64,000 nucleotides of DNA. Origin: Branchiostoma floridae. Taxonomy: Eukaryota; Chordata; Leptocardii; Amphioxiformes; Branchiostomatidae. The DNA lies in contig NC_049992.1 of assembly GCF_000003815.2 (NCBI RefSeq), positions 19,157,858 to 19,221,857 of the forward strand. The letters are read 5' to 3'. The notes below the pieces were generated by a model. The model saw nothing but the letters and a program-made list of their open reading frames with translations, was not told where the DNA came from and did not search any database. Positions 25,201 through 37,390 of this stretch are shown in pieces. The position numbers and the translations under genes are program-made. Position 1 is the first letter of the stretch. Each line of letters opens with the position of its first letter.

Positions 25201-28200
25201 CAAGTTATAGCATTAAATATACATGTACAGGTATTAAAAGTGATGTTGCCAACCTCCATGGAGCTCAACAAGGATGTTGTCATTCTTCAGGTCACGGTGT
25301 GCAATCCCATGATCCACCAGGTGGGACACGCCCTCCAGTAGCTGGGCAACCATCGCCATGGCAACCCTGGAACTCGGTGTGTTGGTTTCCAGGTATTCCT
25401 TCAGTGTCACTGGGTACCTGTCATGAAAAAAAGAGGTTTGAGTTAAAGGAAAATTAGACAAATGAGAAATGCAACAAACCCAAAACAGGAAAAAGGTATT
25501 ATAAAAGGCAGCAATGTTGAAAATGAAGGTTAGATATTCCAGTAATAAGATAGAAATGTTATATAACCATTATATTATATGTCTAGAATAATTGTTACAC
25601 ATAAAAAATGTGGGGGGTGGGGTGAGAAGAGTGTCTGGAAGGAGCTCCAGAGACTGAGTGTTGGTGTACAGAAGACATAATGGAGAGAAATAAAGAACTA
25701 TGGACAGCACCAGAGTTGGTCTTGAATTTCTTCAATCTTAGGATTTAAAGGAACTTGCAATACACAACGCAAATAAATTTTGTATGTCAGGTCACACGTT
25801 CTAAAGAGCAACCAGTATCTCTCATCGGTGGCTGAGAATGCAGTGACCTAAGAGAGAAGAGTGTCCGTACCGTTTCATAACAATGAACAGTGTCATGTTC
25901 CTGCCGAATCCCTCGGGGTTGAACCTGGGGGGTAGGGCTGCGGGGTAGTTCTGCATGGCGTCAGGCAGCAGGGGGACCGTGTCTGTAAACACTGTCAGCA
26001 TCTCGATGATGTTGGGATGGGGCGGCAGTCGCTTCTTCTTCTTCACACGGTTCCTGTTTCAAGGGAAATACATTTTGTAAACATTACAGTATACCACTTC
26101 ACAGCATGACAGGAGAAGAGGCTGCAATACCTTCAAAGAATGTCCTGAGTAGTCTGTTTCTGATCAGTAGTAGTTGTAGTAGTACCAGTAGCTGTAGTTA
26201 CATAGTAGTACTATAGCTAGTAGTACAGTTGTAGTAGTAGTTACTAGTTACTATTAAGTAGTAGTTACTGTAGTAGACTACATTTGAAGAAGGCATCCCT
26301 TGTCTTTTTCAAGCAGTAGAGGCTTTTTCTGCTTTGATCTCAAACAATATGTGCAGGTTATATTCTCTTAGATGTGTATGAAGAGAACTCTAGTATACTT
26401 TTGCTACACGAGGAGTTGCCAAAAACAGTTGCCATGGTGCATTTTCTAGGGTTGTGATACTTAAGTAAAATAAAGCTAGGAGGTGTTAAAGAAAAGATAC
26501 TCCCATAACCTTTTAAAGGCCATAGCGTTAGTGGGCTGTTATCTAATGTGTCAAGGGCACAGTATTGGAAGGCAGAGCCCATCCCTCTCTGACAACAGCT
26601 TTTTATTTTACTTCCCAAACCGAAGTGAGGTACCCATTTTTACACCTGGGTGGAGTGAGGAAAAGTGCCTTTCCCAAGGCACAAGATTGGTAGCATGACA
26701 GGATTTAAACCCAGGTCCTCTGAATTCTGGCCCAAATACCCAGCAGCTATTGCGACCAGTGCAATGGCCGAGTGGGTAGAGTGGTTGCCTTACATTCGGT
26801 AGGTCGTGAGTTTGATCCCTGACCAAGTCATACCAAAGAAAATCAGGTACATGCTGCATTCTTTGCTAAGCACTCTGCACTTTAACTTAAACTTTATACC
26901 ACGCGACCCTACGTTAAAGTAAGGAGTTGTTATGTAATGACAAAACAGCCCAGCTCCCCTCACCCGTTCTCCCAGTCCCTGCCCATGACACGCCCGTTGA
27001 CAGTGACATGTCTGGCAGGTACCACCTCCCGTCTCATCTCCCTCAGGATGGTCTGACTGACTCCATGTTAAAGTGAGTTGTTACAGTATATAATGATAAA
27101 CAGTTCCCCCCTCACCCGTTCTCCCAGTCCCTGCCCATGACACGCCCCTTGACAGTGACATGTCTGGCAGGGACCACCTCCCGTCTCATCTCCCTCNNNN
27201 NNNNNNNNNNNNNNNNNNNNNNNNNNNNNNNNNNNNNNNNNNNNNNNNNNNNNNNNNNNNNNNNNNNNNNNNNNNNNNNNNNNNNNNNNNNNNNNNAAAT
27301 TATGCCAAATATGTACACAGGGTTGGACAAGTCGACTAGTCTGATTGTCCTGGGCAAGTGAAAGTGCTGATCGGGCAAGAGCATATGTGTCCTACCTCAC
27401 TTGCCCAATCGGGCAAGTAAGATTTTTCCACGAGTGACATTTTGTTACTAGTCACTTTTCACAGTCAAGGCATCGAGCATTGGTCAACATACAAAAATTG
27501 AGCCAATAATAGAAGTATTTCATTGCTGGAAGTGAAAATACAAAGTGTCATTTAGATTTTGGGAAAGTTTTTTTGGGCAAGTAATTTTGTTAAGCACTTG
27601 CCCAATAGGAAGTGAATTTTAGAAAGCTTGTCGAACCCTGGTACAATGTAGCATCATTCTCTAACTATTGTACCATGTGTAAAATTTTGGGTAACTATAT
27701 AGACTTATAGACTTATAAGACTCATTACGACTTTAAATGATGTAAACTGTATCTCTGTTTTATATTTTATCTGACCCTTACCTCTTCCTTCATGACCTCA
27801 ATGAAAAGTGGCCTGCAGGACAATTTGAACTTTCATGAATAAAAAAAAAAATAAAACAAAAAAGTAAACTGACATACCTGTTCTTGCTCTTCTGTTTCTT
27901 CCACATTTCCCTTTCCATCTTCCTTCAGACTGGCCTCATACACTACAGCATTACAGCCCTGTCCCACACAGTCTCCTAGTTTAAAGTCCTCCAGCTTGTA
28001 CTGTTTACCAGTCTTCAGTAGTGACGGAGAGCCTCTCAGTTTGGGGGTGAAAGAATGGAAGATCGCCTGACAATTCAGATGAAACAACAAGTGTTTATTT
28101 TCAATCAAGACTTACATTTAGTATGTCTTTCTACAGTATAAATGTAGACACATTGAAAGAACTACTGCTAACGCTTAGCTATGCTATGATGATAACTTAT

Positions 28201-30007
28201 TCTTCTAAAAATAAGGTTCTTGAAAATACAGTAGTTCTGAAAGATGTACGCATTGCATTTGGACACCCAGAGAACTCTATAGTCTTCAAACGATCGAGAT
28301 AAGTTACCTAGGTCGGGCATTCAATGATCGTGTTCTATGCAGCGTAGAACGCGCGTTCGAACTAAGTGCCTACAGTGTAACAGGCGTGACATTACATACC
28401 CTGATGTCCTTGCAGAGAGAATCACAGTGTTCTTCAGTTTCTGTCTCACTGCCTGACACGGCACTGGCATAGGCCAGGCCCACAAAGGCAAAGATGGGGA
28501 TCTGGTTATGAGCTGGGCTGCGATATGCCAGGAGTCTCAAGGCGGCGCTTCTACGCAGGGTGGCAGCAAGGCTGTTGATCTGTTTGGGCAGCAGCACTCT
28601 GGGTAAAAAAATAAACACATAATCAAAGACTATAGACAATACCTGACTGCAGATGGCATGTTTGCAACATGTATGGATACCATGAACTTTTTAATAGCTT
28701 CTCTGTCAGTACACCAATGCAATGAAAGACTTGCATTGTAATAGCATACCGCAACCAGGGTGACTTAATTTGCCTGCAAATTCAAATTCTCCTGAATTCT
28801 GATGTACATGTAAAAAGTAAAATAAACTGAATGATTTTATTTGCCAAAAGTAGCATGTCGACAGTGTTCTGATTTTCTATATCTGGTCTGTTAACCTGTT
28901 ACACCTAAGGGTGGCTATAACTATAGTTATATACCACTGCTTTATTCTATGTAATGGTAATGTACTAGTATGTATTTTCCATGGCACCCAACCTCAGCCA
29001 TTGCTGCCTGGGATACCCTCTGTTTTGCCTTTTTGCAACTTCAATAAAATATACTGGCTACATAGAAACAGATATAGATACTGTAACAGACATATACTAG
29101 ATAGTTTTAGATGGATCTCAAGCCATAATGACAACAGTCAAGTTTGTACCTAGTAAAGAGTGATGAAGCTTGTTGCTGTGCTGTAGAGACAGTGATAGCC
29201 TGGGAGTGTCTGGCTGGTGCCTGGTGTAGCCCCGCCCGCTGCTCCACCCGGTGGCGGATGGTGTGTAGGGTCTGCCGAGAACCCTGCGCAACTCCACGGG
29301 CCAGCTAACATGGGAGAGAAAGGTGGGGAATTTGGGTTGTTACTTTCACTTCCATTAATCAATTTTACAAAATTAACAAAGAATGGGATGATACGAAATA
29401 CGTTGCGTGATGCGTGGTTTGCCACTATTTGGTTGTCTGGAACTGATGTAATGTTAATTACTACTATGACGAGGAAAGTTATCATAGAACGCCTTTGGGA
29501 TTTCCTTTACAAATGGTAATGTTATATACAAGGTTATATACAAGTTCTCATATACAATTTTCTAGCCTTGGGTGGGTGTTTCTGCTTGTTATCTTTTGCA
29601 TGTCCACCTTCAGACATGTAAAATTTAAACTTTAAGATAAAAGCAGAAATACCCACCCATGTAATGTTATGTCTCCTGGGCTAAATTGTATCCATTATTA
29701 TATATAAGTAGTATAAGTCTTCCAGGGGTTTGGTCAATGCTTAATGACATGTAACTGAATTTTGATTTTGTATACTATATGGGTCAAGTGCTAATTAGAT
29801 GACGTCATAAATCAAATATTTAATATTTTGACAGATGTAGTTTGGTTTTAACGTTACAGAAAGGTGGTATATATTCTCACCTCTTAACCCAACTCTCATG
29901 CTACATGATTAAACAAAACTTAAGCACCCATGATAATGAGTAATGTTCGTTACCTGTACAGCCCGTTCCACCAAGTTCTTCACGCCCATCAGCCTCTCCT
30001 TCCCCAT
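22240..30007 (-). CDS. PINK1: PTEN-induced kinase 1 (mitochondrial Ser/Thr kinase), one exon lost in gap
   Basis: PINK1 phosphorylates ubiquitin and Parkin on damaged mitochondria. Exons read 30007-29954, 29304-29150, 28598-28400, 28066-27878, then a partial exon (26964 to about 27052, duplicated at 27116-27196), 26053-25871, 25417-25254, 24664-24534, 23240-23001 and 22491-22240. All phases agree except across the gap. Seen: an Arg-rich presequence; a membrane segment near residues 102-117 with Ala-Phe at the position of the human PARL cleavage site; a glycine loop [37 protein letters not shown]; and a long C-terminal extension. The exon that should carry the VAIK-type lysine is missing, probably inside the 100-N gap at 27197-27296. 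An alternative start is 29989, but 30007 is the first ATG and has G at -3 and +4. Confidence 0.95.
26155..26282 (+). repeat. TAG-type trinucleotide microsatellite
   Basis: Imperfect GTA/TAG repeats in a PINK1 intron, with interruptions such as CCAGTAGCTG. Confidence 0.8.
26618..26755 (-). mobile_element. tRNA-derived SINE fragment
   Basis: On the minus strand, a B-box-like GGTTTAAATCC is followed by CTTGTGCCTTGGGAAAGGCA and GGTGTAAAAATGGGTACC. The same body sequence is found in the SINEs at 58453 and 60355. It lies in a PINK1 intron. Confidence 0.65.
26757..26860 (+). mobile_element. Second tRNA-derived SINE fragment, head to head with the previous one
   Basis: An A-box-like TGGCCGAGTGGGTAGAGTGG and a B-box-like GAGTTTGATCCC lie about 35 bases apart, as in a tRNA-derived SINE promoter. 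The body differs from the neighbouring SINE. Confidence 0.55.
26911..27196 (-). repeat. Duplicated PINK1 exon flanking an assembly gap
   Basis: About 135 bp, including the PINK1 exon encoding [10 protein letters not shown] and GRDWENG plus intron flank, occurs at 26911-27045 and again at 27067-27196. Differences are few, e.g. Asn versus Lys before [11 protein letters not shown]. The second copy runs straight into the N run. This looks like two haplotypes placed side by side at a gap, rather than a real exon duplication. Confidence 0.8.
27197..27296. other. Assembly gap, 100 N
   Basis: Exactly 100 unknown bases, a placeholder length. It interrupts the PINK1 kinase N-lobe. Confidence 0.99.
27319..27641. 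mobile_element. hAT-like MITE in a PINK1 intron
   Basis: CAGGGTTGGACAAGT at the left and CTTGTCGAACCCTG at the right form terminal repeats. Inside, GGGCAAGT/ACTTGCCC occurs several times. No clear target-site duplication is visible, only TACA on both sides. Confidence 0.55.
29570..29658. repeat. 89-bp hairpin in PINK1 intron 1
   Basis: GGGTGGGTGTTTCTGCTT pairs with AAGCAGAAATACCCACCC at the other end with little loss. Confidence 0.7.
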
Positions 30008-30725
30008 CCCCGGCTGGGCCCACAAAACAGGCCCGAGCTTCCCCGCAAGGAAGCTCGAAACCTCGGAGACAGGCACTTTGGCTTCTTAGTTCTTCCTGCT
30101 ACGTCAAAAAATATACGGTGAAGCCGTGGAGCCCCCGAGGGGCCCAAGAAAACGGCCCAACAACGACAAGACGACCTTCCTACGCAGTTTGAGTTGTTTG
30201 GGTCTCAAAATAGAGATGACGTGTGGAAGAAAGGTCAGAATGAAGGCGACAGAACGATGCTTAAGAATCTATAAAAAATGCATAGTTCATTAAAAGGTGT
30301 AACATATATACATATTAATAATAAATATATAAAACATAAATTTTGGTCGTATTTTGTAACATTTATCCACTAATATAACTTTAAAACTTCATCGTTTTCA
30401 CATTGTTTGCCTATCGCCTTCAGACTAGTGCATTCATCTTAATCGGGGTGCAATTTAAAATACTAACCGTAAACATGGGCCTTTAATTTAAAATCTAGCA
30501 ACGTATTTTACAAAATAATTAAAGATTTACACATTTCTGTCTATTGTAGTTATTGTTAGTATCTTAGACTCATTTTATTTTACCACAATGAAATCTAATC
30601 TACTCCCCACTTTTATAAATGGACATTTCCTTCAACCTCTGAACTTTTCACAATTTGAAAACTTAGTTTGCGGTACCGGTGTGTTGATTTTGTATCAGAA
30701 ATTCACTGCTTTATGATCGATAATT
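30008..30725. promoter_or_regulatory. Shared intergenic region between divergent PINK1 and RANGRF
   Basis: The start codons point away from each other across 718 bp, so the promoters of both genes must lie here, possibly as one bidirectional promoter. The PINK1-proximal 200 bp is GC-richer and lacks minus-strand ATGs. A perfect CRE palindrome TGACGTCA lies nearby at 29800-29807 in PINK1 intron 1. No TATA box was convincing. Confidence 0.5.
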
Positions 30726-33700
30726 ATGGATATGAGTGGAGAAGGACAGGGCGAAGAGAAATCATTGTACGGCGGGGCGATGTGCGCTTTCCTACCGCCG
30801 GACGCAAAGGATGTTAGGTTGGTGATATGATTTTGCAGGGTAGATCGTTGAAAGGGGAGGGGGGCCTAGTAGTAGTTCAATCTCGAACATGCAGGGGTAC
30901 GTATGTTTATGTGTCTATTTTGTATATATGGAAAATCTGCATCTGCATGGTAATACCCCCAAATGGCCCCGCGTAAAGAAGAAAAGAAGAGTATTTCTGA
31001 CTTACTAGAAATACCTAAAACGTACCTGAGCACCATCTTCAGGAAAGAAGGCATTCAGACCTGTACTTACTAGTAGTATTACGTAGAATCCTCTTGCATG
31101 TCTTAACTTGATATACACTGTTATTACTTAGCTTACTACGGGACATACCAGACAACCAGGAGGTTTTCAGCCATGCCTGCACCGATCAAAGCTTCATAAT
31201 CGAGATTGTGGAGTTCCAGCAAGTTCCAGATCAGCAGGCTGCAAAGTAAGACCACAACTGTGACCAGTATTGTTTTTGCTATATTAAGCAAACCTGAATG
31301 TAAAAGCTATTGAGAAAAGAGAAAATGTGCTAATTTCTTTCCTAAGTTTAGAAGAATTTTTATTCAGAAATGACATTTCCTTTATCTGAGAAATTGACAC
31401 TTTTGCCATTTATACAAATTTCCCATGGTCACAAATTTACAATTTCCATTATCCATGTCAATCTCTTGGTGTCCATTCCATCTAGTTTGAACAATAAATG
31501 ACTTGGCATGGGCATCCCATCTCATACTTTATTAATTCACTTAAATTCCTTTTAGATCTCTGAGAAGATTTTTCATTTACCAATGTAATTAAATTAAAGA
31601 AAAAGACAAGTTTCATTCTAGTATTTCTACCATTAGTACTAGCTATAGCAGGTAACTCATGTTGTGAATTACAATATCATCTCTGCCACTGTAGGTACCA
31701 TTTTGAAGATATTGCATCCAGTAACGAGGCTGTAGGACCAGACAACTGTCAGGTAGAGTGTGTGGAACAGATCCCTCTGGACCAGACAGGCATGCATCAG
31801 TGAGTGTTTGTTTGTTTGTTTGTATCTTTGCTTCCATTCACTTTGTTGTATTGATAGTATGAATGTCGGACCCAGTCAACTCGGCCCATCTGCCAGGACA
31901 ACTCGGACCATCCCCCCTGGACAGCTCATAATTGATTTTTTTTTCGAAAATGTAATCCCCAACACTAGTCTTATATGTATATAGTCTGAAATGAGAAAAC
32001 TGTAGGTTGGATTGTGTAATTCATCGGAACTTTTCGGCGTTCCATGCGGCGCACATAAGGTCGTTGACCCCGAAATACGCAGCGTGTGTAGACACGTGGA
32101 TATGTGTGAGGCGCTTCTAATAGAGGACAGTAGTAAACTTTATCATTACTTGCTCTTCGGAATAGCTTTAGACAAATAAGATGTGGGTATTGATCGGAGT
32201 ATGAGTCATTCTTGTTGAAGATTAATTGCAAATTAAGCACATATGATACTAGATCAAAGGACCGCCACTCTGTATGACCAGGAAACTTCTGACGTTCTGT
32301 ACTGGGCATGGGGGACGTTCTATTAGTAGCAGCTGGGGACAATCTTTATAATACTAGTACAAATATAACGTTACCAAGAAATGTCAAATTAACTTTTTTT
32401 TCAAAAGATAGGTAATTTGGTCCAACTGGTACATGGGGGAGGTCCGAGTTGACCAGGGGGTGGTCCGAGTTGACCAGATTTTCAATGGGCCGAGTTAGTA
32501 ATGGTCCGAGTCGTCCTGATTCCTGTAAGTATTATGGCAAGTAGGTACCCATGTGTGCTGTATCTGGAATGGATGCTACGGAAAATAAAGCTAAGATGGA
32601 TAGAAGTATTAACTATTAACAATTGCAGGGACTTTATTTATGGACAAAATTCTTGGTAAGTACAACTTACATGCTGTTGTCAAACTCCCAACTTGATTAC
32701 CGTGTCAATTTTGATAGTCAAATATCCAAATGGCTGTCAATTATATGCTCCAGCTTGATTCAGGCTTTTAGCCTACAATGCAGTCTTAGTTTCTGTCATT
32801 CAGAAACATTGGAAAGATATTCATTTAAATATTGCCCACACTCAGCCAATCCAAACGTCAAACAAGACAGTCTCATCCCTAGGCCTTGTTCTACAATATC
32901 CCGCTAAGCAAAACACAGTACAGACAAATGTCCTTTTTTCCACGAATTGTATCTGAGTGGAACTTGCTTCCTGCAGAGATGGTGACTGCCCCATCCCTGG
33001 AATCCATCAGGGATAAGGTGACATGTGTACACTAACAGTTACAGTAGACCCCCAATCAAGACCTACCATTACCTGAAACTACAAGAGACAACCATCTGTA
33101 CCAGCACTACTGATAAGTGTGGCGGAAACATCAACAAGATGATGGTGCATGTGGTCACATAAACACAAAGAAGAGAGACACGTACTTATCTTTTCTAATG
33201 CTGATAGCCAAAAACAAATCTGGGCCTTCAAATAATTGCAAATCAGTGCATATTCATCCTGCCAGCAATGCTGTTCATCATATATAGCATACCAACATAG
33301 TCCAAAATTCAAATTGTACAATCAGCTCTTTTCATATGCAACTAAAATTTATTGTAAATGCTTATCTGATGATTATACTTTATCCCCAGATGCAGCACAG
33401 CCTGGCTGCTATCAGGAAAACAGGAGGTCACAAAGTTCAATGAAGGAGTGAGTCAGCTGTGTTGTCTTTTTGGCATGTACACATGATGTACTTGAAACTA
33501 GTTCAATAATTCTTTCACATTATTAACTAAAAAGTGCTATGCTTTTGAATAGAGGTGACTTGTCTATTTTATTCACCAAGCATTAACAGCAATAGCCAGG
33601 AATGGGTCAGGTATTGCACTGTAGTTGTTCAGCATCAAGGACAGGAATTGTTCATTTGCTCATTCAGCACCAAGGACAGGAATTCTCACTTTCATGTCTC

Positions 33701-35323
33701 TCTCATGTCAAAGTTCACCTTAAAGCTTGAAGTACATTTGATAGTCATTCAGTAGCATTGAAGCAACATAGGTGAAATAATTTTTTGGGGCAAGGATTAT
33801 TTAAGTGTCTTTTATTTATATATTAAACACGTGATGAAATTGTCTGATTTTGTCACACCTATTTGTTAGGTGGAAGCCAGGAACTGTGTGAACATCTACC
33901 TGGCCCTGTTTAGACTACCCCAGCATGGAACAGACATACTTATCACCTTTAATGACCCTACACAAATTAGGTAAGTAGGACAATTCATCAACAATCTTGC
34001 ACACAAATTTTCTCATATACACCCATACACAAGTTATGAAGTTCTGATTGATAGTCCTCTATTGTCTATTGTGGAGTTGATTATGATTTCCTTTTGTCAA
34101 CATTGCATATGATTCTACTGCTTTCTTAATAAGTTTGATTTTTAATGATAAGACTTCTAGTATGTTAGTGTCCATTCATGTAGTTCCAAATGTGACAACA
34201 TATAATGTGTTAATTGATTATTGGCAAAATACCTTTGCTCCTTTAAAACTGCCACCTGCTTGATCTGGTCTGTGCTGAAAAGGTACACCAAGGTGTCATT
34301 AAGTCTTGAAGAAGCCACAGGTCTGGATTTCAGGTTGATTGAAAATTCTAAATTATGAGCTGTGAGTGTGAGGCACAATATGTACTCTAAGGGATGATTG
34401 CAGTGAAAAGATACTGGTGACTTAGCTAAGGACACATGGCCTCCCTCAGTCAGTATTGACCATGGTAAAATCCTAATTGATATCAGCTCTTCTGCTATGG
34501 CTAAACAGTACTATATGAGAATGACAGTCTCTGTCACTGATAGTCTCTGTCACATAGGGCACATCTGTAGGCTGACTCAGGTCTGTTGTGATGTTCTTTT
34601 CACAGGATCCGCTTTTCTTTCTTCACATCAGTCTAGCTTTTGATTGTAGCTGCCTGGATAGTATGAATCTCCAGCTGGATCACCTGCAATGTCCTCTCAG
34701 TGTTCTGTAGAGCTGTGTACCTAAATACCCGTACCTGTACCGTACCTAAAAAAATGTTTAGGTACAGGTCCGGACCCAAACATCTGTGTACCTGTACCTG
34801 TACCTAAACAAACTAAATCACTATTAAACACTACTTTTTAAGACTGCTGGACAAGTGAATCCCGAATCAACAATGACAATCATATTATGGTAATAATCTT
34901 GCAATTGAAACTTAAGAAAACTTGCAAAGAAATTGTTTTGAGATTCAAATATGTAATTCCACATACAAAGATGACAATTTATCACTAGAAAAGACAGTTA
35001 GCTACATGTTTAATTTAGTAATACATATACTTGGTTAAACTTTTTTAGGTATAGGTGAAGGTTCGGACCTGTACCTAAGCCCGTGTACCTGTACCTGTGC
35101 CCTAGTGTTCTGTGTTAATATGAAGAGCCTCCAAGTCCCTGAGGAAAATAAATCCACTCTCAATATATACACTATTAATCCTTATGTTCGTTGTTGTTGT
35201 TTGTCCAGCCCTTTAAGCAGTAGTGCACAGCAGCAGCCTGGTGTGGGCAGTGACTGGACGCTGGACCAGTTCAAGGCAGTACTACAGACACTCAGGATAG
35301 TGGATGAAGGCCTGTTTGCTTAG
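30726..35323 (+). CDS. RANGRF: Ran guanine nucleotide release factor (MOG1)
   Basis: MOG1 binds Ran and promotes nucleotide release from it; in vertebrates it also assists sodium-channel trafficking. Six exons, 30726-30817, 31132-31245, 31695-31799, 33390-33447, 33870-33970 and 35209-35323, join with exact phase to 194 residues (the human protein is about 186). Family landmarks seen in order: LYGGAM near the start, DIPDNQEVFSH, YHFEDIAS, AWLLSGKQEVTKFNE, LFRLPQHGTDILITFN, and a C-terminal WTLDQFKAVLQTLRI. An in-frame ATG six bases later (30732) is also possible; a TGA at 30714 lies upstream in frame. The donor of exon 1 (GTTGGT) is weak. It is head to head with PINK1. Introns 3 and 5 host mobile elements. 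Confidence 0.95.
31860..32515. mobile_element. Inverted-repeat element with repeated GTCAACTCGGACC motif
   Basis: Both ends in RANGRF intron 3 carry several copies, in opposite orientation, of GTCAACTCGGACC or ACTCGGCCCAT. The left end starts near TCGGACCCAGTCAACTCGG, and the right end is its reverse-oriented counterpart. The middle is AT-rich and non-coding. The class is not determined. Confidence 0.6.
32790..33035 (+). pseudogene. LINE reverse-transcriptase C-terminal relic
   Basis: With one stop and a frame break, the translation includes a PRIVSEWNLLPAEMVTAPSL-type stretch followed by an ESIRDKV end. This is the characteristic tail of CR1/jockey-like LINE proteins. It lies in RANGRF intron 3 and is not functional. 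Confidence 0.7.
34708..35104. mobile_element. hAT MITE, 397 bp, GGTACAGGTCC-rich ends
   Basis: Eight identical bases GTGTTCTG flank it (34700-34707 and 35105-35112). Ends start TAGAGCTGTGTACC and finish TGTGCCCTA. Near both ends TACCTGTACC and GGTCCGGACC-type palindromic motifs recur. It is the same family as 61779-62179. It sits in RANGRF intron 5. Confidence 0.8.
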
Positions 35324-36219
35324 GTAGCATCTAATCTTAAACTGGCATCTACTCTTATCATGCGTTGATGCAAGTAAGACATCTAGGTACTAGTAACAAA
35401 ATGCTTCAAAGATAGCCTGGCCAAATCTATGGTAGACTGGATACCAGGTTTCATGTCATGTACATGTACATTGTACATGTGCATAGCATTTCCATAGTGG
35501 CAGTAGCCATTTTACCTTTCACCTCCTGCATTAGCATGTACAGTCAAACCTGTCCAAGACGACCACTCTGGGGACCGGAAAAAAGCGGTCGATTTGGACA
35601 GGTGGTCGCTGAGAAGAGTATCGACTCAAAACATGCCCGATGCAAAGCATAAATGGTTTCCGTTGTGTTTGATGGCAAATAGCAAGCACATTGCAAGCAC
35701 GCAAAGAAGCGAGGTCTTTAATGTCAAATAGAACACGCACACTGTAAATTTAACCCCAAGCTTTTATCGAGCTTTTATACGATACAGTGTTTTAAAGCTC
35801 AAGTATTTGTACACTAACGTTTTAGACAGTAAGGGAACTTTGATGCTGTCAGTTACTATACAAGCCTTCATGCGTCGCTATGTTCTTGATCTGAAATAAC
35901 TACGGTGCACCTTTCTAATTCAAAGCCCGGTACGTCCCGATAGCGTACTTACCCACGGGTGAATGTACAGTACAGTTGGACTAAAGCACTCACACGTACA
36001 GATCTTTCTTTAAAAGGTATGAGCTACACAGATCTTTCTTTAAAAAAGTATGAGGCTATATACGTTTAAGCATTCGTTCACTTTATAATGATATAGATTA
36101 AAAAAAAAAAACTTCCGTAACAACTAAATTCGGATTTCTCTCAACGATTGGCACCCAAAAATTACCTCTGTAAGGCGAGGGTTAGAGATATGAAAGCCAC
36201 CTGTATGTGCCACAAGATT
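35324..36219. other. RANGRF downstream region with a GACC/GGTC inverted repeat
   Basis: No gene. At 35545-35610 CCTGTCCAAGACGACC and GGTCGATTTGGACAGG form an inverted repeat. Related GGTGGTCACTATAG-type sequence recurs near 51600-51645 and 57970-58020, so it is a dispersed repeat. Confidence 0.5.
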
Positions 36220-36402
36220 TACTGTAAATGCAGAAATGTTTGCGGTGGATTAATCGTGAATTTAAAACCACCGCGAACATTTTTCCATAACAGTAAGAGA
36301 CTACAGTGCATGGTGCTACCGCGAAATTAAAACCACCGCGGAAAGTCCATTTTCCCGCTACCGCAAAATGAAATCCCTGCGAACTTAAATGCATTTACAG
36401 TA
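36220..36402. mobile_element. MITE with TACTGTAAATGC ends, 183 bp
   Basis: Left end TACTGTAAATGCA and right end TGCATTTACAGTA are reverse complements. Inside, CCGCGAA and TTCGCGG-type words alternate. A partial copy runs from about 63900 to beyond 63970. Confidence 0.75.
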
Positions 36403-36939
36403 CTTACTAATAACTGGATTGTAACATACTAGTGTAGTAAATGCATCTACTAGTAGTTTATTTAGTGTATGTAAAATCAATGACATTGTGTACAATAGCA
36501 GTTTGAGCTTCTGTAAAACTGCCAAATACATTGGAGAGTTGTTCTATGCAATAGTTTCGAGTTGTCACTGGTATAGCCAAAAGTATCCTATAAAAGTGTG
36601 AAACATTGCTGTCAATTGTTTGTAAGTTGCCAATAAAGTTTTTGTGCATGACTGTGATGTTCAACAACTCTGATATACAATACAGTAACTGTAAAGCTAT
36701 GGGAAGAAGAAATTTTTCACAGTTTTTCTTTATGGTAAGGTCTTTCCAGGAACCATGCTGTCTTGTGAGATTTTGATGTCTATATGTGAATTATTTTATA
36801 TTTATAAATGTGTGCATTGCTTTGTGATTTTTTTTATTCAATGCAGTGATGATTAGTGAGAGATGTATTTGCTTTTATTTCAGTCCTCTCAATACAATCC
36901 GTCTTATTTGTGCATTCTTATTCTAAGAAAGTTTTGATT

Positions 36940-37390
36940 TTGATTGCAATGTACTGTTATATTGGCATATGTCAGTCCTATGAAAACATGTTGTGTGTCT
37001 GGTTACATGACAGACCCTAGCAAAAAATGCCTAATTTGGCTGACTGAAATTTTCCATTGGACATTCTAGATGGGAAAATTCAAAACACTATTTTAACAGC
37101 TTAATGTCTGAAGAAGTTCTGTGGTTGTAGATAACTGCATATTTTGTGTGTACCTGGACCTGCAGTTTTATAGTATGTTGTATGGTTTATTTTGTTGCAT
37201 TACTTATTTTTCTACATATGGCCTGAATAAATAGAACTTACAATACGTTATGGCTATGGGACCATGTTTTTGTTACTAAGATAAAAGAGCTAGGGACTAC
37301 AATGTTAACGTATTGTGAATTGCTTTGCCATGGGGTCAATTTGCTTGTTTAAATTAAAATCACGAAGGCTGAATATTTTTTTCGTCTTCA
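36940..37390 (+). repeat. Segment duplicated at 63315-63770
   Basis: Shared words include CAATGTACTG, TAACTGCATATTTT, CCTGAATAAATAGAAC and AAAATCACGAA. It lies between RANGRF and the first sushi gene here, and beyond the second sushi gene in the other copy. Confidence 0.8.

Noticed and set aside
26964-27196. Genuine tandem duplication of a PINK1 exon
   Set aside because: Both copies encode the same segment and would repeat part of the kinase N-lobe; their position beside a 100-N gap fits an assembly artefact better.
27785-27825. Possible small PINK1 exon on the minus strand ([10 protein letters not shown]) with good splice sites
   Set aside because: The upstream exon ends in phase 0, which would read into TGA after four codons here. 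The translation also does not match the expected VAIK-type segment.
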